Part shown: piece after piece, positions 18,082 through 27,257 of the stretch
Layout: each line of letters starts with the position of its first letter
How positions within the stretch are numbered: the first letter of the stretch is position 1
Source of the DNA: an uncultured Marinomonas sp.
GTDB taxonomy: Bacteria > Pseudomonadota > Gammaproteobacteria > Pseudomonadales > Marinomonadaceae
Length of the DNA: 64,000 bases
Direction of reading: 5' to 3'
Assembly: GCA_947493575.1 (NCBI GenBank)
Contig: CANLRQ010000002.1
Location: 124,001-188,000, forward strand
Made by a program: the position numbers and the translations under genes
Notes under the pieces: generated by a model
Told to the model about the DNA's origin: nothing
Database searches by the model: none
The model's input: the letters and a program-made list of their open reading frames with translations, nothing else

Positions 18082-19725
18082 ATGCTGAAGCTAAATACAG
18101 TATCAATGAGACAAAAAATATCTATTCCTCTCTTTTTCATTAGTGGTTTAGTAATCATTTTGAGTTTTCTAGGAATTCAAAACAACCAAACTTCTTCTAA
18201 CAATATATCAGTGATCTCTGATGCTTTCTTAAATGGTATTAGTACAACTCTCAATGCTGATCGAGATTTATATCAAGCCTTATCCGCTAGCCAAAGTTAC
18301 GTAATTAAGAAACAACTAAATTTATCAAATACACAAGAAGACCTAGATAGTTTTACTGAAAACGCCCAGCAGGCTCTTGATCGCATGAATGAAGTCAAAT
18401 CTCTATTACAGGCTTACCCTGATTTAACTAATTCACTATCAAGTTTTGACAAGTCATATAATTCATGGTTAAAAAGCGCTCAAAATGTCTTTATGTTGGC
18501 GGATATGGGAAAAATTAATGAAGCATCAACATTAAACGCAAACGAGACTATGGAACACTTTGATATTTTACGTAGCTACTATGATAATATCGGAGAAGAA
18601 ATTAATAATTTGTCAAAATTAACTGTAGAAAATTCTCTAAACGCAGCAGATAAACAAAACTCACTGTTTATACTGTTTGTAATTTTAATTATGGCGTCCA
18701 GCTTAATTTGCATTACTTTCTTACCCCGTGTTATCACATCTAGAATCAATTTACTGGAATCCATGATTGCTGAAATTAGTGAAGGTAACGGTGATCTAAC
18801 GGGTAGATTAGATACTGACGGCACAGACGAGCTATCTATTCTAGCTAAAACATTCAATAAGCTAATGGATAAATTACATCAGTTAGTGGATGTTATTAAA
18901 TCGGATTCCACTTCCTTAGCTAAAGTTTCGACCAATTTGAGCGATTTATCAACACACAATAAATCCATATCAACAGAACAAAACTCTAAACTTGAACAAA
19001 TTGCAACAGCTATTAATGAGCTTAACTATTCTATTAGCGAAGTAGCCACTAATGCTCAAACAGCTCAGTCTGAAACAAGCAAAGCAAAAGAAGCGTCCCA
19101 TACTACTGTAATTATTGTTGAACAATCAGTAAAAAACATTAACGAATTATCGAAATCCGTTTCTCATGCTAGTACAGTGATTGTTAAACTTGCAAAAGAA
19201 TCTGAAAAAATTGCCCAAGTGTTAGGTGTTATCCAAGGAATCGCAGAACAAACCAATTTACTTGCACTAAATGCCGCGATTGAGGCTGCTCGTGCAGGTG
19301 AGCAAGGTAGAGGTTTTGCGGTTGTTGCGGATGAAGTAAGAACGCTAGCTAGTAGAACACAGCAATCCACTGAAAATATTCAAACTATGATTTCTGACTT
19401 AGAGAGTGGCGTTAGTGAAGCAGTAGAGGCTATTAACAGCGGTTCAGGACAAGTCGAGGAAGTGGTTGAAATGTTTCATAAAATTAAAGAGTCTATGGGT
19501 GTCGCTGAGATAACTATCAACCAAACAAATGATATTATTTACCAAATTGCCACTGCGACAGATGAGCAAAATGGCGCTGTGAATGATATTAATCAAAGTA
19601 TTAGCTCTTTAAATGAACTATCAACTGAGACTCTTGAAGTTATACTGGAATCTCAAAAAGTGTCTGAAAGTGTGTTCAAAATATCTGCAACTTTAAATAA
19701 AAACATTGATAAATTTAAAATCTAA
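18082..19725 (+). CDS. Methyl-accepting chemotaxis protein
   Basis: A 547-residue membrane chemoreceptor. Order: transmembrane helix (about 13-33), periplasmic four-helix-bundle-like sensor (about 35-190), second transmembrane helix (about 195-217), HAMP linker, then the cytoplasmic signalling coiled coil with the hairpin tip EQTNLLALNAAIEAARAGEQ (near 395). It passes ligand signals to CheA/CheW. No C-terminal CheR-tethering pentapeptide is seen. ATG 18082 follows AAGGTGG; an in-frame GTG at 18073 lies within that ribosome site. No che genes are nearby. Ligand unknown. Confidence 0.92.
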   Translation: MLKLNTVSMRQKISIPLFFISGLVIILSFLGIQNNQTSSNNISVISDAFLNGISTTLNADRDLYQALSASQSYVIKKQLNLSNTQEDLDSFTENAQQALDRMNEVKSLLQAYPDLTNSLSSFDKSYNSWLKSAQNVFMLADMGKINEASTLNANETMEHFDILRSYYDNIGEEINNLSKLTVENSLNAADKQNSLFILFVILIMASSLICITFLPRVITSRINLLESMIAEISEGNGDLTGRLDTDGTDELSILAKTFNKLMDKLHQLVDVIKSDSTSLAKVSTNLSDLSTHNKSISTEQNSKLEQIATAINELNYSISEVATNAQTAQSETSKAKEASHTTVIIVEQSVKNINELSKSVSHASTVIVKLAKESEKIAQVLGVIQGIAEQTNLLALNAAIEAARAGEQGRGFAVVADEVRTLASRTQQSTENIQTMISDLESGVSEAVEAINSGSGQVEEVVEMFHKIKESMGVAEITINQTNDIIYQIATATDEQNGAVNDINQSISSLNELSTETLEVILESQKVSESVFKISATLNKNIDKFKI

Positions 19726-19733
19726 CCTGATAA

Positions 19734-19765
19734 GCCAACTTGTTTTATAAACAACGCAAGTTGGC
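19734..19765 (+). terminator. Hairpin after the chemoreceptor gene
   Basis: Arms GCCAACTTG / CAAGTTGGC (9 bp perfect) with a 14-base loop, 8 bp after the stop. No strong T-run follows, so it may be a weak terminator. Confidence 0.5.
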
Positions 19766-19854
19766 TAAAGAGTATACGTTTAAGTTAAGATGTTTAAGTT
19801 AAGATGCTTAATTTTGATCAAGGATTAAAATTTTCTAACGCCTATAGATCGACT

Positions 19855-20067
19855 CTAGATGTCAACCTCAAGCTCGATATTGGTACAACCTTTTATACAG
19901 TTAACATAAGCATGGCCTGCTGCATTTTTAGGAACTAGAGATAACGTTTGAGCGCAATTTTCACACACTACAGACTTACCCGATAATACCTTCTTAATAA
20001 TGTCCTTTTGTTTATGGAAGGATTGGCTCGTTGATTTGTTAACACCTGAAAAATCCAGTTTTGCCAT
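19855..20067 (-). CDS. Small conserved zinc-ribbon-like protein, function unknown
   Basis: A 70-residue protein starting MAKLDFSGVNKSTSQSF. I chose ATG 20067, preceded by AAGAGA, over the longer frame. It has paired cysteines, VCENC (about 42-46) and NCIKGC (about 58-63), which could bind a metal ion. The N-terminal half is basic. I do not recognise the family. An IS5-type element fragment lies 75 bp upstream, in its likely promoter region. Confidence 0.6.
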   Translation of the reverse strand: MAKLDFSGVNKSTSQSFHKQKDIIKKVLSGKSVVCENCAQTLSLVPKNAAGHAYVNCIKGCTNIELEVDI

Positions 20068-20141
20068 TACGCTTTCTCTTAAAATCACGAGGCTTATTAG
20101 CCAAAAATAAGAGATAGCATACACTAATGTTAAGAGTCTAT

Positions 20142-20213
20142 ACATTCAATACTCGCCTCGAGTAGCAGGCTTTTACCCACATGCTGAGGCAAGAGGACTT
20201 ATTTGAACTTTCC
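20142..20213 (-). mobile_element. Fragment of the IS5-type miniature transposon
   Basis: Read on the minus strand it matches the left 70 bp of the element at 17453 (GGAAAGTTCAAATAAG end, then CTCAGCATG, AAAAGCCTGCTA and CGAGGCGAGT). CTAG follows the intact end at 20214-20217. The other half is missing. Confidence 0.65.
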
Positions 20214-20289
20214 CTAGACAGACTGACTTATCGCATTTAATGAATAAGCACGAAAAAGCATTTCCAATCACAAGACACTAAAAGTAAAG

Positions 20290-21114
20290 CTATCTACCCT
20301 GTAATTGATCTTGAATACGGGTAAAGCCACTATTAATAAAAGTAAATAGCTCATCAATCACCAATGTTGCATCCTTAAATAAATGATCTGGATTTTGCTG
20401 GCTTAACCCTTGATTCTCTGTTCCAGTTTTTATTGTCAGTAAAAAAGCTTTCAACGAAGTTAAACTGGTGTCAGGAAAATTATCATCGAGTCCCACTATC
20501 CGCTCTTCAATACGAGAAAGTGTATAAAGCAGTTGTAATTTTTTATCCGCGCTTATTTGATGCTGAGAAGCGACCTGCACTGATAGTGCTCGAATTTGAC
20601 CAAGAGATTCTGTTAATTCTGGGATCGTTTTCACAAATTGAGTAGCTAAGCGTCTTACCGCTTGATTCTCACTTGAAGTCAAAGCAAAATGATCCGCTAT
20701 GTCCCATAGTGAGTCCAGCATTCTGGCAATCAAACCTGAGTGAGACTGAAAGCTTTCTGCACTGGATTGCTGCTTATTATCACAAATTCGCTGCCACTTT
20801 GTTTGTATGTGCTTAATGCCTAGGGATTGACTTGGCGAATATAAGGCTTCGAACTTAACAAGTTCATCTATACGCGATTGAATGTTCGCTTCAAGTACTA
20901 ATAGCTTATCAGAAAACTCCTTACGTCCATTAAGAAACCCCGCATGCATGCCTCTATGCTGTTGAGTGAGTTTGGTTAATTCAATAAGTTGCTTCAGACC
21001 ATCTATGCCTTTTAATGCTAGCTTTCGGGAATTTTTAGTAGCCCAAATATATCTTATTGCTGCCAAAAGTATGAGTAGAACAACTAAGGTAATTGAAGAG
21101 ATAGCCAGTAACAT
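20290..21114 (-). CDS. Membrane-anchored NIT-like sensor protein
   Basis: A 274-residue protein with one N-terminal transmembrane helix (about 3-24) and a helical domain. The stretch LTQQHRGMHAGFLNGRKEFS resembles the nitrate/nitrite-sensing (NIT) domain motif with HRG and LNG. It has no signalling output domain. ATG 21114 follows AAAGGAGA, which lies in the end of the preceding chemoreceptor gene; the stop of that gene and this ATG are one base apart, so the two are coupled. The simplest reading is a sensor partner of that chemoreceptor. Ligand and even the NIT assignment are tentative. Confidence 0.6.
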   Translation of the reverse strand: MLLAISSITLVVLLILLAAIRYIWATKNSRKLALKGIDGLKQLIELTKLTQQHRGMHAGFLNGRKEFSDKLLVLEANIQSRIDELVKFEALYSPSQSLGIKHIQTKWQRICDNKQQSSAESFQSHSGLIARMLDSLWDIADHFALTSSENQAVRRLATQFVKTIPELTESLGQIRALSVQVASQHQISADKKLQLLYTLSRIEERIVGLDDNFPDTSLTSLKAFLLTIKTGTENQGLSQQNPDHLFKDATLVIDELFTFINSGFTRIQDQLQGR

Positions 21115-21115
21115 A

Positions 21116-22273
21116 TTATGTCTCCTTTTGTTCAAGACGGGAGGAAAGCCATTCTAAATAATGCACCATGTCCTTGGTATCTTTGCTTGCCTGTGAATGA
21201 GTTTCACTCACGCTGGCTATCTTTTGCAGTCGTTCACACATCTGATCATTGGCGACGCTAAATTCCCTCATTAAAGTATGAGAAAGAGAGATTTCTGCTT
21301 CCGTATTAAATGCAGAAGTCTCAATCTCAGCCAACCTATCTGATGCTTCAGATGTTGCTTTTGAGGCATTATTTGTCAGCTCCATTAACGAAAGACTGTT
21401 TTGATTTGAAGCAGCCACTTTGTCTGCAATACCTTCAACTAAAGTCGAGATAACCCGCGTTGCCTCCTCGGTGCTAGAAGCTAATGTTCTTACTTCATTA
21501 GCAACAACAGCAAAACCACGACCCGCTTCTCCAGCCCGAGCCGATTCAATAGCCGCATTTAATGAGAGTAAATTTATTTTTGTCGTAATTTGATCAATCG
21601 TTTCAACAAACTGTCTAATAGCGACTGAGGCAGCATTAAGCTCCTGTATTTGATCTCGATTGCTGGTTACCATTCCTTGCATCGCATCCAGTCTGGTTTT
21701 AAGTGTTTCAAGTGCGGCTTTACCTTTATTAGATTGCTCAAAGGTATTTTTGGCCATCGTGGTTGTGGTGGTTAAACGCTGAGAGATATCTCCGATTGCC
21801 GTGCTCATTTCCTCACTCGTCGCGGCTAATGAATCTAACGCTTCAAATTCTTGATGAGCACCACTAGCTACATCATTAGAAGATATTTGCAATTCATTGG
21901 ATGTATAAAAAGCCTCTTTTGCACAACTTGAGAGTAATTCATTTTTTCGCTCTAGCGATCTAAGCATGGAGTTAATATGATTAACAATTTCATTGAATTC
22001 AGCATCACCACGAGATAATGGCAAAGTGCTCAGCCCTTTATCTTGATGGATATGTGGGTGCAAAAGCTTTAGTCGATGGCGAGTTAAATGGCTACTAGAC
22101 GCACCTAAATACACTAACAAAAATATAAACATCATTTGTATAATTTGTTGGTAAGTCGGAGCCATTGATAGTAAAAAAGGCACCAGAGCACCCACGCCTA
22201 AAGAGACAAAAATCAACAGCCTCATAGAATACGATAGAAAAGACATCAGCACTGCTCCAGGCATCAGTATCAT
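21116..22273 (-). CDS. Methyl-accepting chemotaxis-type protein lacking its own sensor domain
   Basis: A 385-residue receptor. Two N-terminal transmembrane helices (about 17-37 and 43-60) are joined by a very short loop, so there is no periplasmic ligand domain. A cytoplasmic linker (about 65-115) leads to the signalling coiled coil with the tip [20 protein letters not shown] (near 240). It ends [11 protein letters not shown] without a CheR pentapeptide. It is directly followed by the NIT-like membrane protein gene, suggesting that sensing and signalling are split over two polypeptides. The exact start is uncertain: a later Met (MSFLSYSM, about codon 9) is possible. Confidence 0.82.
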   Translation of the reverse strand: MILMPGAVLMSFLSYSMRLLIFVSLGVGALVPFLLSMAPTYQQIIQMMFIFLLVYLGASSSHLTRHRLKLLHPHIHQDKGLSTLPLSRGDAEFNEIVNHINSMLRSLERKNELLSSCAKEAFYTSNELQISSNDVASGAHQEFEALDSLAATSEEMSTAIGDISQRLTTTTTMAKNTFEQSNKGKAALETLKTRLDAMQGMVTSNRDQIQELNAASVAIRQFVETIDQITTKINLLSLNAAIESARAGEAGRGFAVVANEVRTLASSTEEATRVISTLVEGIADKVAASNQNSLSLMELTNNASKATSEASDRLAEIETSAFNTEAEISLSHTLMREFSVANDQMCERLQKIASVSETHSQASKDTKDMVHYLEWLSSRLEQKET

Positions 22274-22676
22274 TAGATTTATCCTTATACGTATTTGATT
22301 TGCTATGAGTGGATTGCAAAAAATACGCCACTATTATTTTCGCTCTTTATTTGGTCTCGATATTTACCCTTGATTGAGACACACAAAAATTCCGTCTCCC
22401 AGTAAATACAATTGCTTACAAAGCACTACACTTTTTACACTTCTTAGTGAGACATGGATTTTCTCTTTCAAAAAGAAGGGGTATCATGTGGAAAAAGATT
22501 AATTTTAGTGCGCTTAAAATACAACGCACCATAACAGTGAATACAAGATTAAAGCAGCTGATTCCATTAAAGAGGCACATGTGTTTACAGAGGCACATGT
22601 GTTCCCTTAAAGACAAAAGGTGTTTATTATAGAAGTTTAAGGTAATTGCACCTTCATAATAGGCCTTTATTTTTTC
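22274..22676. other. Intergenic region with an 18-bp direct repeat
   Basis: About 400 bp between the divergent chemoreceptor and TPR genes; no convincing gene. At 22572-22607 an 18-bp unit GAGGCACATGTGTTTACA is repeated immediately with three changes; each unit holds the palindrome CACATGTG, so a pair of binding sites is possible. Short open frames here lack family features. Confidence 0.5.
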
Positions 22677-23909
22677 ATGAGCTTAAAAAAGTTAAACCAT
22701 AAAAAACAACAGCAATTTTCTGCACTAGTCAAAAAAGCAGAACAATTAGTCCAAACGAGGCAGTTTGAGCAGGCATTAAATGTCTATAAAACTATTTACG
22801 ATCTCAGCCATGATCCCCGCAGTTTACAGATACAAGCTGTATGTTTATATCGGCTTAAGCGGTTTGATGAAGCCATTCAAATGTCTGAAAAGTCTTTGGA
22901 GAAATTTACTCAATTAGGTAAACAGGATATCGCAACATTAGAAAACCTAACGGAGATTTACGGAGTAACAGGCAACAAAGAAAAGTATCAACATTTTGGC
23001 GCTCTATGCCTCAAAGCCAAAGATATTCTTGCCGTAAAAAACGCCCTGCCTATCGCCTCATCTAGTTCTACGCCGCCTCAAGGAAGTAAAAAAGTATTTA
23101 GTTTTTCTCTATATGGAGCAGAACCAAAATATTGCGAAAGTGCTTTATTAAATGTTGCCGCCGCAAAAGCTTTATTTCCTTCCTTTGTGTGCCGATTTTA
23201 TCTCGATGACAGCGTTCCTGCCCATGTTCAAAATAGGCTAATAGAAGCTCAAGCAGAGGTAATTAAAGTTACTCCCCCCTTTACCAGCCTACCAAAAACC
23301 ATGTGGCGCTTTTTGGTTTTAGATGATCCACAAGTCTCTATTTCCCTGTGTCGAGATGCCGATTCCGTTATTAGTCTTCGAGAAAAAGATGTTATCGAAG
23401 AATGGTTAATATCAGGTTTTAGTGCACATATAATTCGAGATTTTCCTTCTCATTGTGAACTCATATTAGCAGGGTTGTTTGGGTTAAAAAATGGCTTCGT
23501 CAACCAAGTTGGTAATGCGATGTTAGATTACGTTTCAAAGAACGTAACAGTACATCATACTGACCAGAACTTCTTAAGACACTTTTTATGGCCTCAAATA
23601 AAAACGCATACATTGACTCATGACAGATGTTTTAACTTCGGAAAAAATCAAGGAAAAATAATACTCCCTCCTCCAACTAATTCCACTGACCACATTGGCT
23701 CTAATTTAAGTGCAGCTTCGATACAAATAAAAACTGATGTCCCTGATAACACAAAGATTCAATATCATTTTATTTTAGATACTGATGATAAAATCGGCCC
23801 ATATACAGTTTTCGCCAAAAACAAATTGAGCTCTTTTTTCATACCACAGTACTTCGCTAATAAACTGAGTTCATCTCAGCTAAAGATTGATTGGCAATCA
23901 ATAATTTAA
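22677..23909 (+). CDS. TPR protein with a C-terminal glycosyltransferase-like domain
   Basis: A 410-residue cytoplasmic protein. Residues about 10-120 form tetratricopeptide-type repeats (KKAEQLVQTRQFEQALNVYK, then LYRLKRFDEAIQMSEKSLE). After a Ser-rich linker, about 140-330 has the pattern of a nucleotide-sugar transferase-like fold: FSFSLYGAEPKYCESALLN, CRFYLDDSVP, MWRFLVLDD and SLCRDADSVIS, in which DAD may be the DxD metal motif. Such pairings occur in proteins that modify surface polysaccharides or proteins. The acceptor is unknown. No strong ribosome site is visible before the ATG. Confidence 0.6.
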   Translation: MSLKKLNHKKQQQFSALVKKAEQLVQTRQFEQALNVYKTIYDLSHDPRSLQIQAVCLYRLKRFDEAIQMSEKSLEKFTQLGKQDIATLENLTEIYGVTGNKEKYQHFGALCLKAKDILAVKNALPIASSSSTPPQGSKKVFSFSLYGAEPKYCESALLNVAAAKALFPSFVCRFYLDDSVPAHVQNRLIEAQAEVIKVTPPFTSLPKTMWRFLVLDDPQVSISLCRDADSVISLREKDVIEEWLISGFSAHIIRDFPSHCELILAGLFGLKNGFVNQVGNAMLDYVSKNVTVHHTDQNFLRHFLWPQIKTHTLTHDRCFNFGKNQGKIILPPPTNSTDHIGSNLSAASIQIKTDVPDNTKIQYHFILDTDDKIGPYTVFAKNKLSSFFIPQYFANKLSSSQLKIDWQSII

Positions 23910-23917
23910 AGCTTTTA

Positions 23918-24058
23918 GAGACCTTTGAAGAAAATCATAAGCGATGATAAAACGAGGCGAAAAACAGACGAACAAGCGGCGTTTATGAGTAAAAAATGCG
24001 CGCTTTGCATCTGTTTTTAACAAAGTGTTAGTAAGTGTAATAGTCATGCAAAGGTCCC
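23918..24058 (+). mobile_element. Miniature transposon, family A (141 bp)
   Basis: Begins GAGACCTTTGAAGAAAATCA and ends CATGCAAAGGTCCC, flanked by a perfect 5-bp repeat TTTTA (23913-23917, 24059-24063). Interior AGCGGCGTTTATGAG and AACAAAGTGTTAGTAAG follow the family. It separates the TPR gene from the four-gene helical operon. Confidence 0.85.
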
Positions 24059-24250
24059 TTTTATAAAATTCAAGTCGTTTCTTATGAGCTATATTAACGA
24101 CTTCTTTACTCTGACCCTAATTATTTCAACTTAACTATTGTGGTAGTTGGATGTTTACGCTAGCCTGAAATAAGCTATTTATTCTGATAACTATAACCAT
24201 AAAGCATAACAATAAAATATAAAAACAACCCCCAGATAATAAGGAAAAGT

Positions 24251-25540
24251 ATGGACAGCCCTTTTGAAGAAGTGCTTCTAGACCTTAATCAGGTCGCCAG
24301 CAACGTCTCCCAGCTCGTACCTCCTGTAGTTAAATTAGATACGGCTGTAACTGACATTACTAACGTCCTTAATGATATTGACCAAGTATTTGCCGATTTT
24401 AATGATGTCTGCATCATTATCAGTGATTTACAAGTTGTTTGCCTTGCATTAAATGCCATTCCAGTTGTTGGAGAGATTGCTGATATATTGGAATCGATCG
24501 GCACTGTAATTGACGATGTCAACTCAGCAATATCCCCTTTAAAAACAGTTACAAATGATGTTGATAAGGTAATGAAAGATGTTGATTCTGGGCTCAACAC
24601 CCTGAAAAACACTTTAGTAGATATTTCAAAAGGTATTCCAGACGCGACAAAAACAATTAGCATTCTCAATGCGCTATTGGAGATCTCGGGAACTTTAGCG
24701 TCGGTTTTAGCTGGCTCCACAGCCTCTACTCGTTTAGAAGATGTTATAGCAAAATACAACACGATTAAAAATGAAGTCTCTACCGATTTAAAACCAATTG
24801 TTGTTGCGTTAGACGACATTACCAAAGTGATTGATGACTTCGTTGATGACATAAATAAAGCCGTTAGCGAAGCAAAAACACACATTAGTCATGCAAGTAC
24901 ATCAATATCAACAGCCAAAGGACATATAACACCAGTACAGGAAGCGGTTAAAATAGTTCATGACATAATGAAGCCAGTAATTTGGTTATTAGATGCCCTA
25001 AAGTGGGTATTCGACCATACTGTAGAACCTTTGATTAAAAAAGCCATGGAAGATACTGGGCTAGAAAAGTTAATTGATGGCCTTGAAACAAAATTAGAAA
25101 ATGCATTAGGCATTGGCCCAATTATTAAAGATATTCAAAATACATTTTCTGGAAATACCTTCAAACAACAAGGAGCTGTTTTTAGCCTTTTCAATGACAG
25201 CAGCGCAGCCTCATCAACGGTCACAGGCTGGGCGAGTACGGCAAAACTCTTATTAAATTATAATCAAGACAGCAGTAGCGAGAAAAACGCGCTCGTTACA
25301 AAAGCCGTTCAAGAGCTCATCGATGCATTAGTATCAGGAATCGTTGATATAAATAAAATCACCTTAGCGCCTCCAGCACCGCCAAGTGCATCTAAAGCGC
25401 CTCCAGCAGTAAGTAGCACAAGCACAAATACCATCCCTAATGGGTTTACAGGAACAGCAGCAAGCAGCCAAGCCGTTGTAACAAACCTAACAAAAATAAA
25501 AGAACTGGCAACACAAGTTACGGAGGATGACAAAACATGA
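24251..25540 (+). CDS. Large helical protein of unknown function, first gene of a four-gene operon
   Basis: A 429-residue protein I cannot assign. It is almost entirely predicted helix with heptad-like spacing of V/I/L and D/K, as in long coiled coils. A strongly hydrophobic stretch, CIIISDLQVVCLALNAIPVV (about 55-74), interrupts this and could insert into a membrane. Another hydrophobic segment is near 235-260 (IMKPVIWLLDALKWVF). Residues about 372-404 are a Pro/Ala/Ser/Thr linker, followed by a short helix. No signal peptide is visible. AAGGA precedes the ATG; its TGA overlaps the next ATG. The architecture (long helices plus one buried hydrophobic hairpin) recalls alpha-helical pore-forming toxins, but phasin-like or structural roles fit as well. 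Confidence 0.7.
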   Translation: MDSPFEEVLLDLNQVASNVSQLVPPVVKLDTAVTDITNVLNDIDQVFADFNDVCIIISDLQVVCLALNAIPVVGEIADILESIGTVIDDVNSAISPLKTVTNDVDKVMKDVDSGLNTLKNTLVDISKGIPDATKTISILNALLEISGTLASVLAGSTASTRLEDVIAKYNTIKNEVSTDLKPIVVALDDITKVIDDFVDDINKAVSEAKTHISHASTSISTAKGHITPVQEAVKIVHDIMKPVIWLLDALKWVFDHTVEPLIKKAMEDTGLEKLIDGLETKLENALGIGPIIKDIQNTFSGNTFKQQGAVFSLFNDSSAASSTVTGWASTAKLLLNYNQDSSSEKNALVTKAVQELIDALVSGIVDINKITLAPPAPPSASKAPPAVSSTSTNTIPNGFTGTAASSQAVVTNLTKIKELATQVTEDDKT

Positions 25541-26688
25541 GCACAACAACAGCACGACCAGCCGTAACAGCACTTAGCACAGACGTAAGTATGGTTACCA
25601 ATCAGCTGAACAGTATATTGCCCCATTTAGAGTGCATGGAAAGCAATATCATTGCTTTACAGAGCTCTACTCCTGTTGGAAGTGTATTAACAACTCAATT
25701 AAATGACGTTGCGACTATTTTCACAACCATTGCGGATGTCTTCAGCTTTCTAGATGATATAAAAATATTAGACAATGTATTTGGAGAAGCATCAAAAACC
25801 ATTGCCTCTCAACAGCAGCAGTGTCAAACAATCATCACTGAAATACCTAAGCTAAAAAACATTGTCAGTAGTATTAGCACTCAAATTACAGATTCAGAAA
25901 AACAAATACCAAGCAGTAGCGACATAAATACGATTTTATCTAGGATAAAGGGTTGGCAGTATGGAGCTGATAGCCTTTCAAGTCTTTTAGACTCAATTGC
26001 TACCACTGCTTCAGGTGATAGTGAACAATCACAATTAGCTTCTGTTAATACCGCATTCAATAATGGTTGCCAGACTCTTAGCAGTAAGGCTCAGTCCATA
26101 TCGACTATCTGCACAAATCTACTAGAGCAAACAAAATCAATAAACGCCAACATGGTTGCTTATGCTAACGCTTTATTGCCCGTAGCAAACCACTCGGTTG
26201 TGATTGCGTCTTCATCAATGCAAAACCTCGATGAAATCGCCAGTAAAATGAAATACATCAATGCAATTTTAAACCCTATTTCCATAGTATTAAATGTATC
26301 AGGTTGCAGTGACCCAGCATCAAAAGCGTCTTCTGCCGCCGCATTAGATGCGGTGAAAACAAGTAGTACTTCTGTTGCTTCTGATGTTGGAAGCGTAGTA
26401 GCTACTGCAATTAACGATTTTACCAACAGCGCAACCACAGGTTATCTTCCGCTAACCCCGTTATATCAAGACATCCTAAATGCTCAAAATACATTAAACA
26501 GTGATTCCTTGAGTCAATTTAGCAAAAATATACAGTCACTGATTAGCACAATAAATAGTTTGAATACTGCCATTAGCGGCTCCAATAGCTACAGTGTGGA
26601 AGGTAAACAATATGACAACCTGTTTTTAAATAGCTCTGATATCACCCAGCTAAACAACCTAATTACTTCTATCAGCACTCAAAAATAA
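25537..26688 (+). CDS. Helical protein of unknown function, second gene of the operon
   Basis: A 383-residue Ser/Thr/Asn/Gln-rich helical protein. Like the first gene it shows long amphipathic helices (for example ITQLNNLITSIST and LSSLLDSIATTAS). A moderately hydrophobic stretch, MKYINAILNPISIVLNVSG, is at about 240-258. Four cysteines are scattered (at ECMES, QQCQT, NGCQT and STICT). No signal peptide. Its ATG overlaps the stop of the first gene by 4 bases, so production is coupled and a complex of the two proteins is likely. I recognise no family. Confidence 0.68.
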   Translation: MSTTTARPAVTALSTDVSMVTNQLNSILPHLECMESNIIALQSSTPVGSVLTTQLNDVATIFTTIADVFSFLDDIKILDNVFGEASKTIASQQQQCQTIITEIPKLKNIVSSISTQITDSEKQIPSSSDINTILSRIKGWQYGADSLSSLLDSIATTASGDSEQSQLASVNTAFNNGCQTLSSKAQSISTICTNLLEQTKSINANMVAYANALLPVANHSVVIASSSMQNLDEIASKMKYINAILNPISIVLNVSGCSDPASKASSAAALDAVKTSSTSVASDVGSVVATAINDFTNSATTGYLPLTPLYQDILNAQNTLNSDSLSQFSKNIQSLISTINSLNTAISGSNSYSVEGKQYDNLFLNSSDITQLNNLITSISTQK

Positions 26689-26698
26689 GGAAAATAAC

Positions 26699-27196
26699 AT
26701 GACTGGCACTGTAACACTGACACCTAAACAACAAACTGAAGTTGATAATTTCACAAAATATACTTATTACCTTGCTTCTTTTGGAGGGGTATTACGTACT
26801 TTTGCAGCAGCAATAGAAAAAGAAGATTTATTTAAATCCGCTAATACAACTGACAAAGCAAACATTATTAATCTAACAAAACAATTGTATGAACTTGTTG
26901 TCACTCTTGATAACAATATCATCAGTGCTATTGACACAATTAAACAGGCGAAAGAAGTAACTTATACATTACCACCGATGACGATCACAGCCGCTTTCCC
27001 AGCGATAGGATCAGACCCTAGTGTGATTCAACAAGCTTGGTCAGCAGCAAGCCCTATATTTCAGTCCATGATTCCAAATTTAGACGGAGACCCAATACTT
27101 TTAGAAACCGCTAAAGCCATTCTAAAAAATGGAGAATCGATAGTAAGCGCAACAGCTAGTCTCATAGCGGGAACACCTAGCACACCAACTAACTAA
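26699..27196 (+). CDS. Small helical protein of unknown function, third gene of the operon
   Basis: A 165-residue protein. An N-terminal helical part (about 1-85, VDNFTKYTYYLASFGGVLRT) is followed by a short Pro-containing strand region (TYTLPPMTITAAFPAI) and a C-terminal helix with SPTP-like tail GTPSTPTN. Its ribosome site AAGGAAAA overlaps the end of the second gene, 10 bp before. No known domain seen. The size and position suggest an accessory or chaperone-like subunit of the same system; this is inference. Confidence 0.62.
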   Translation: MTGTVTLTPKQQTEVDNFTKYTYYLASFGGVLRTFAAAIEKEDLFKSANTTDKANIINLTKQLYELVVTLDNNIISAIDTIKQAKEVTYTLPPMTITAAFPAIGSDPSVIQQAWSAASPIFQSMIPNLDGDPILLETAKAILKNGESIVSATASLIAGTPSTPTN

Positions 27197-27210
27197 TTTA
27201 AGGTGGTCTC

Positions 27211-27238
27211 ATTAAGCCCCATAAAAGTGGGGCTTAAT
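27211..27238 (+). terminator. Hairpin between third and fourth helical genes
   Basis: Perfect 10-bp stem ATTAAGCCCC / GGGGCTTAAT with an 8-base loop, 14 bp after the third gene and 19 bp before the fourth ATG. The following TCTACAAAAAG has no T-run, so partial termination or mRNA protection is more likely than a full stop. Confidence 0.6.
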
Positions 27239-27257
27239 CTACAAAAAGTATTTCTAT

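Noticed and set aside
22447-22632. Small protein gene of about 60 codons on the plus strand
   Set aside because: Its frame includes the tandem repeat, has no ribosome site and no recognisable family; the opposite strand has a frame of similar length over the same repeat.
24289-24885. 198-codon ORF on the minus strand inside the first helical gene
   Set aside because: It is the antisense of a biased, repetitive coding sequence; the plus-strand gene has a ribosome site and coupled neighbours.
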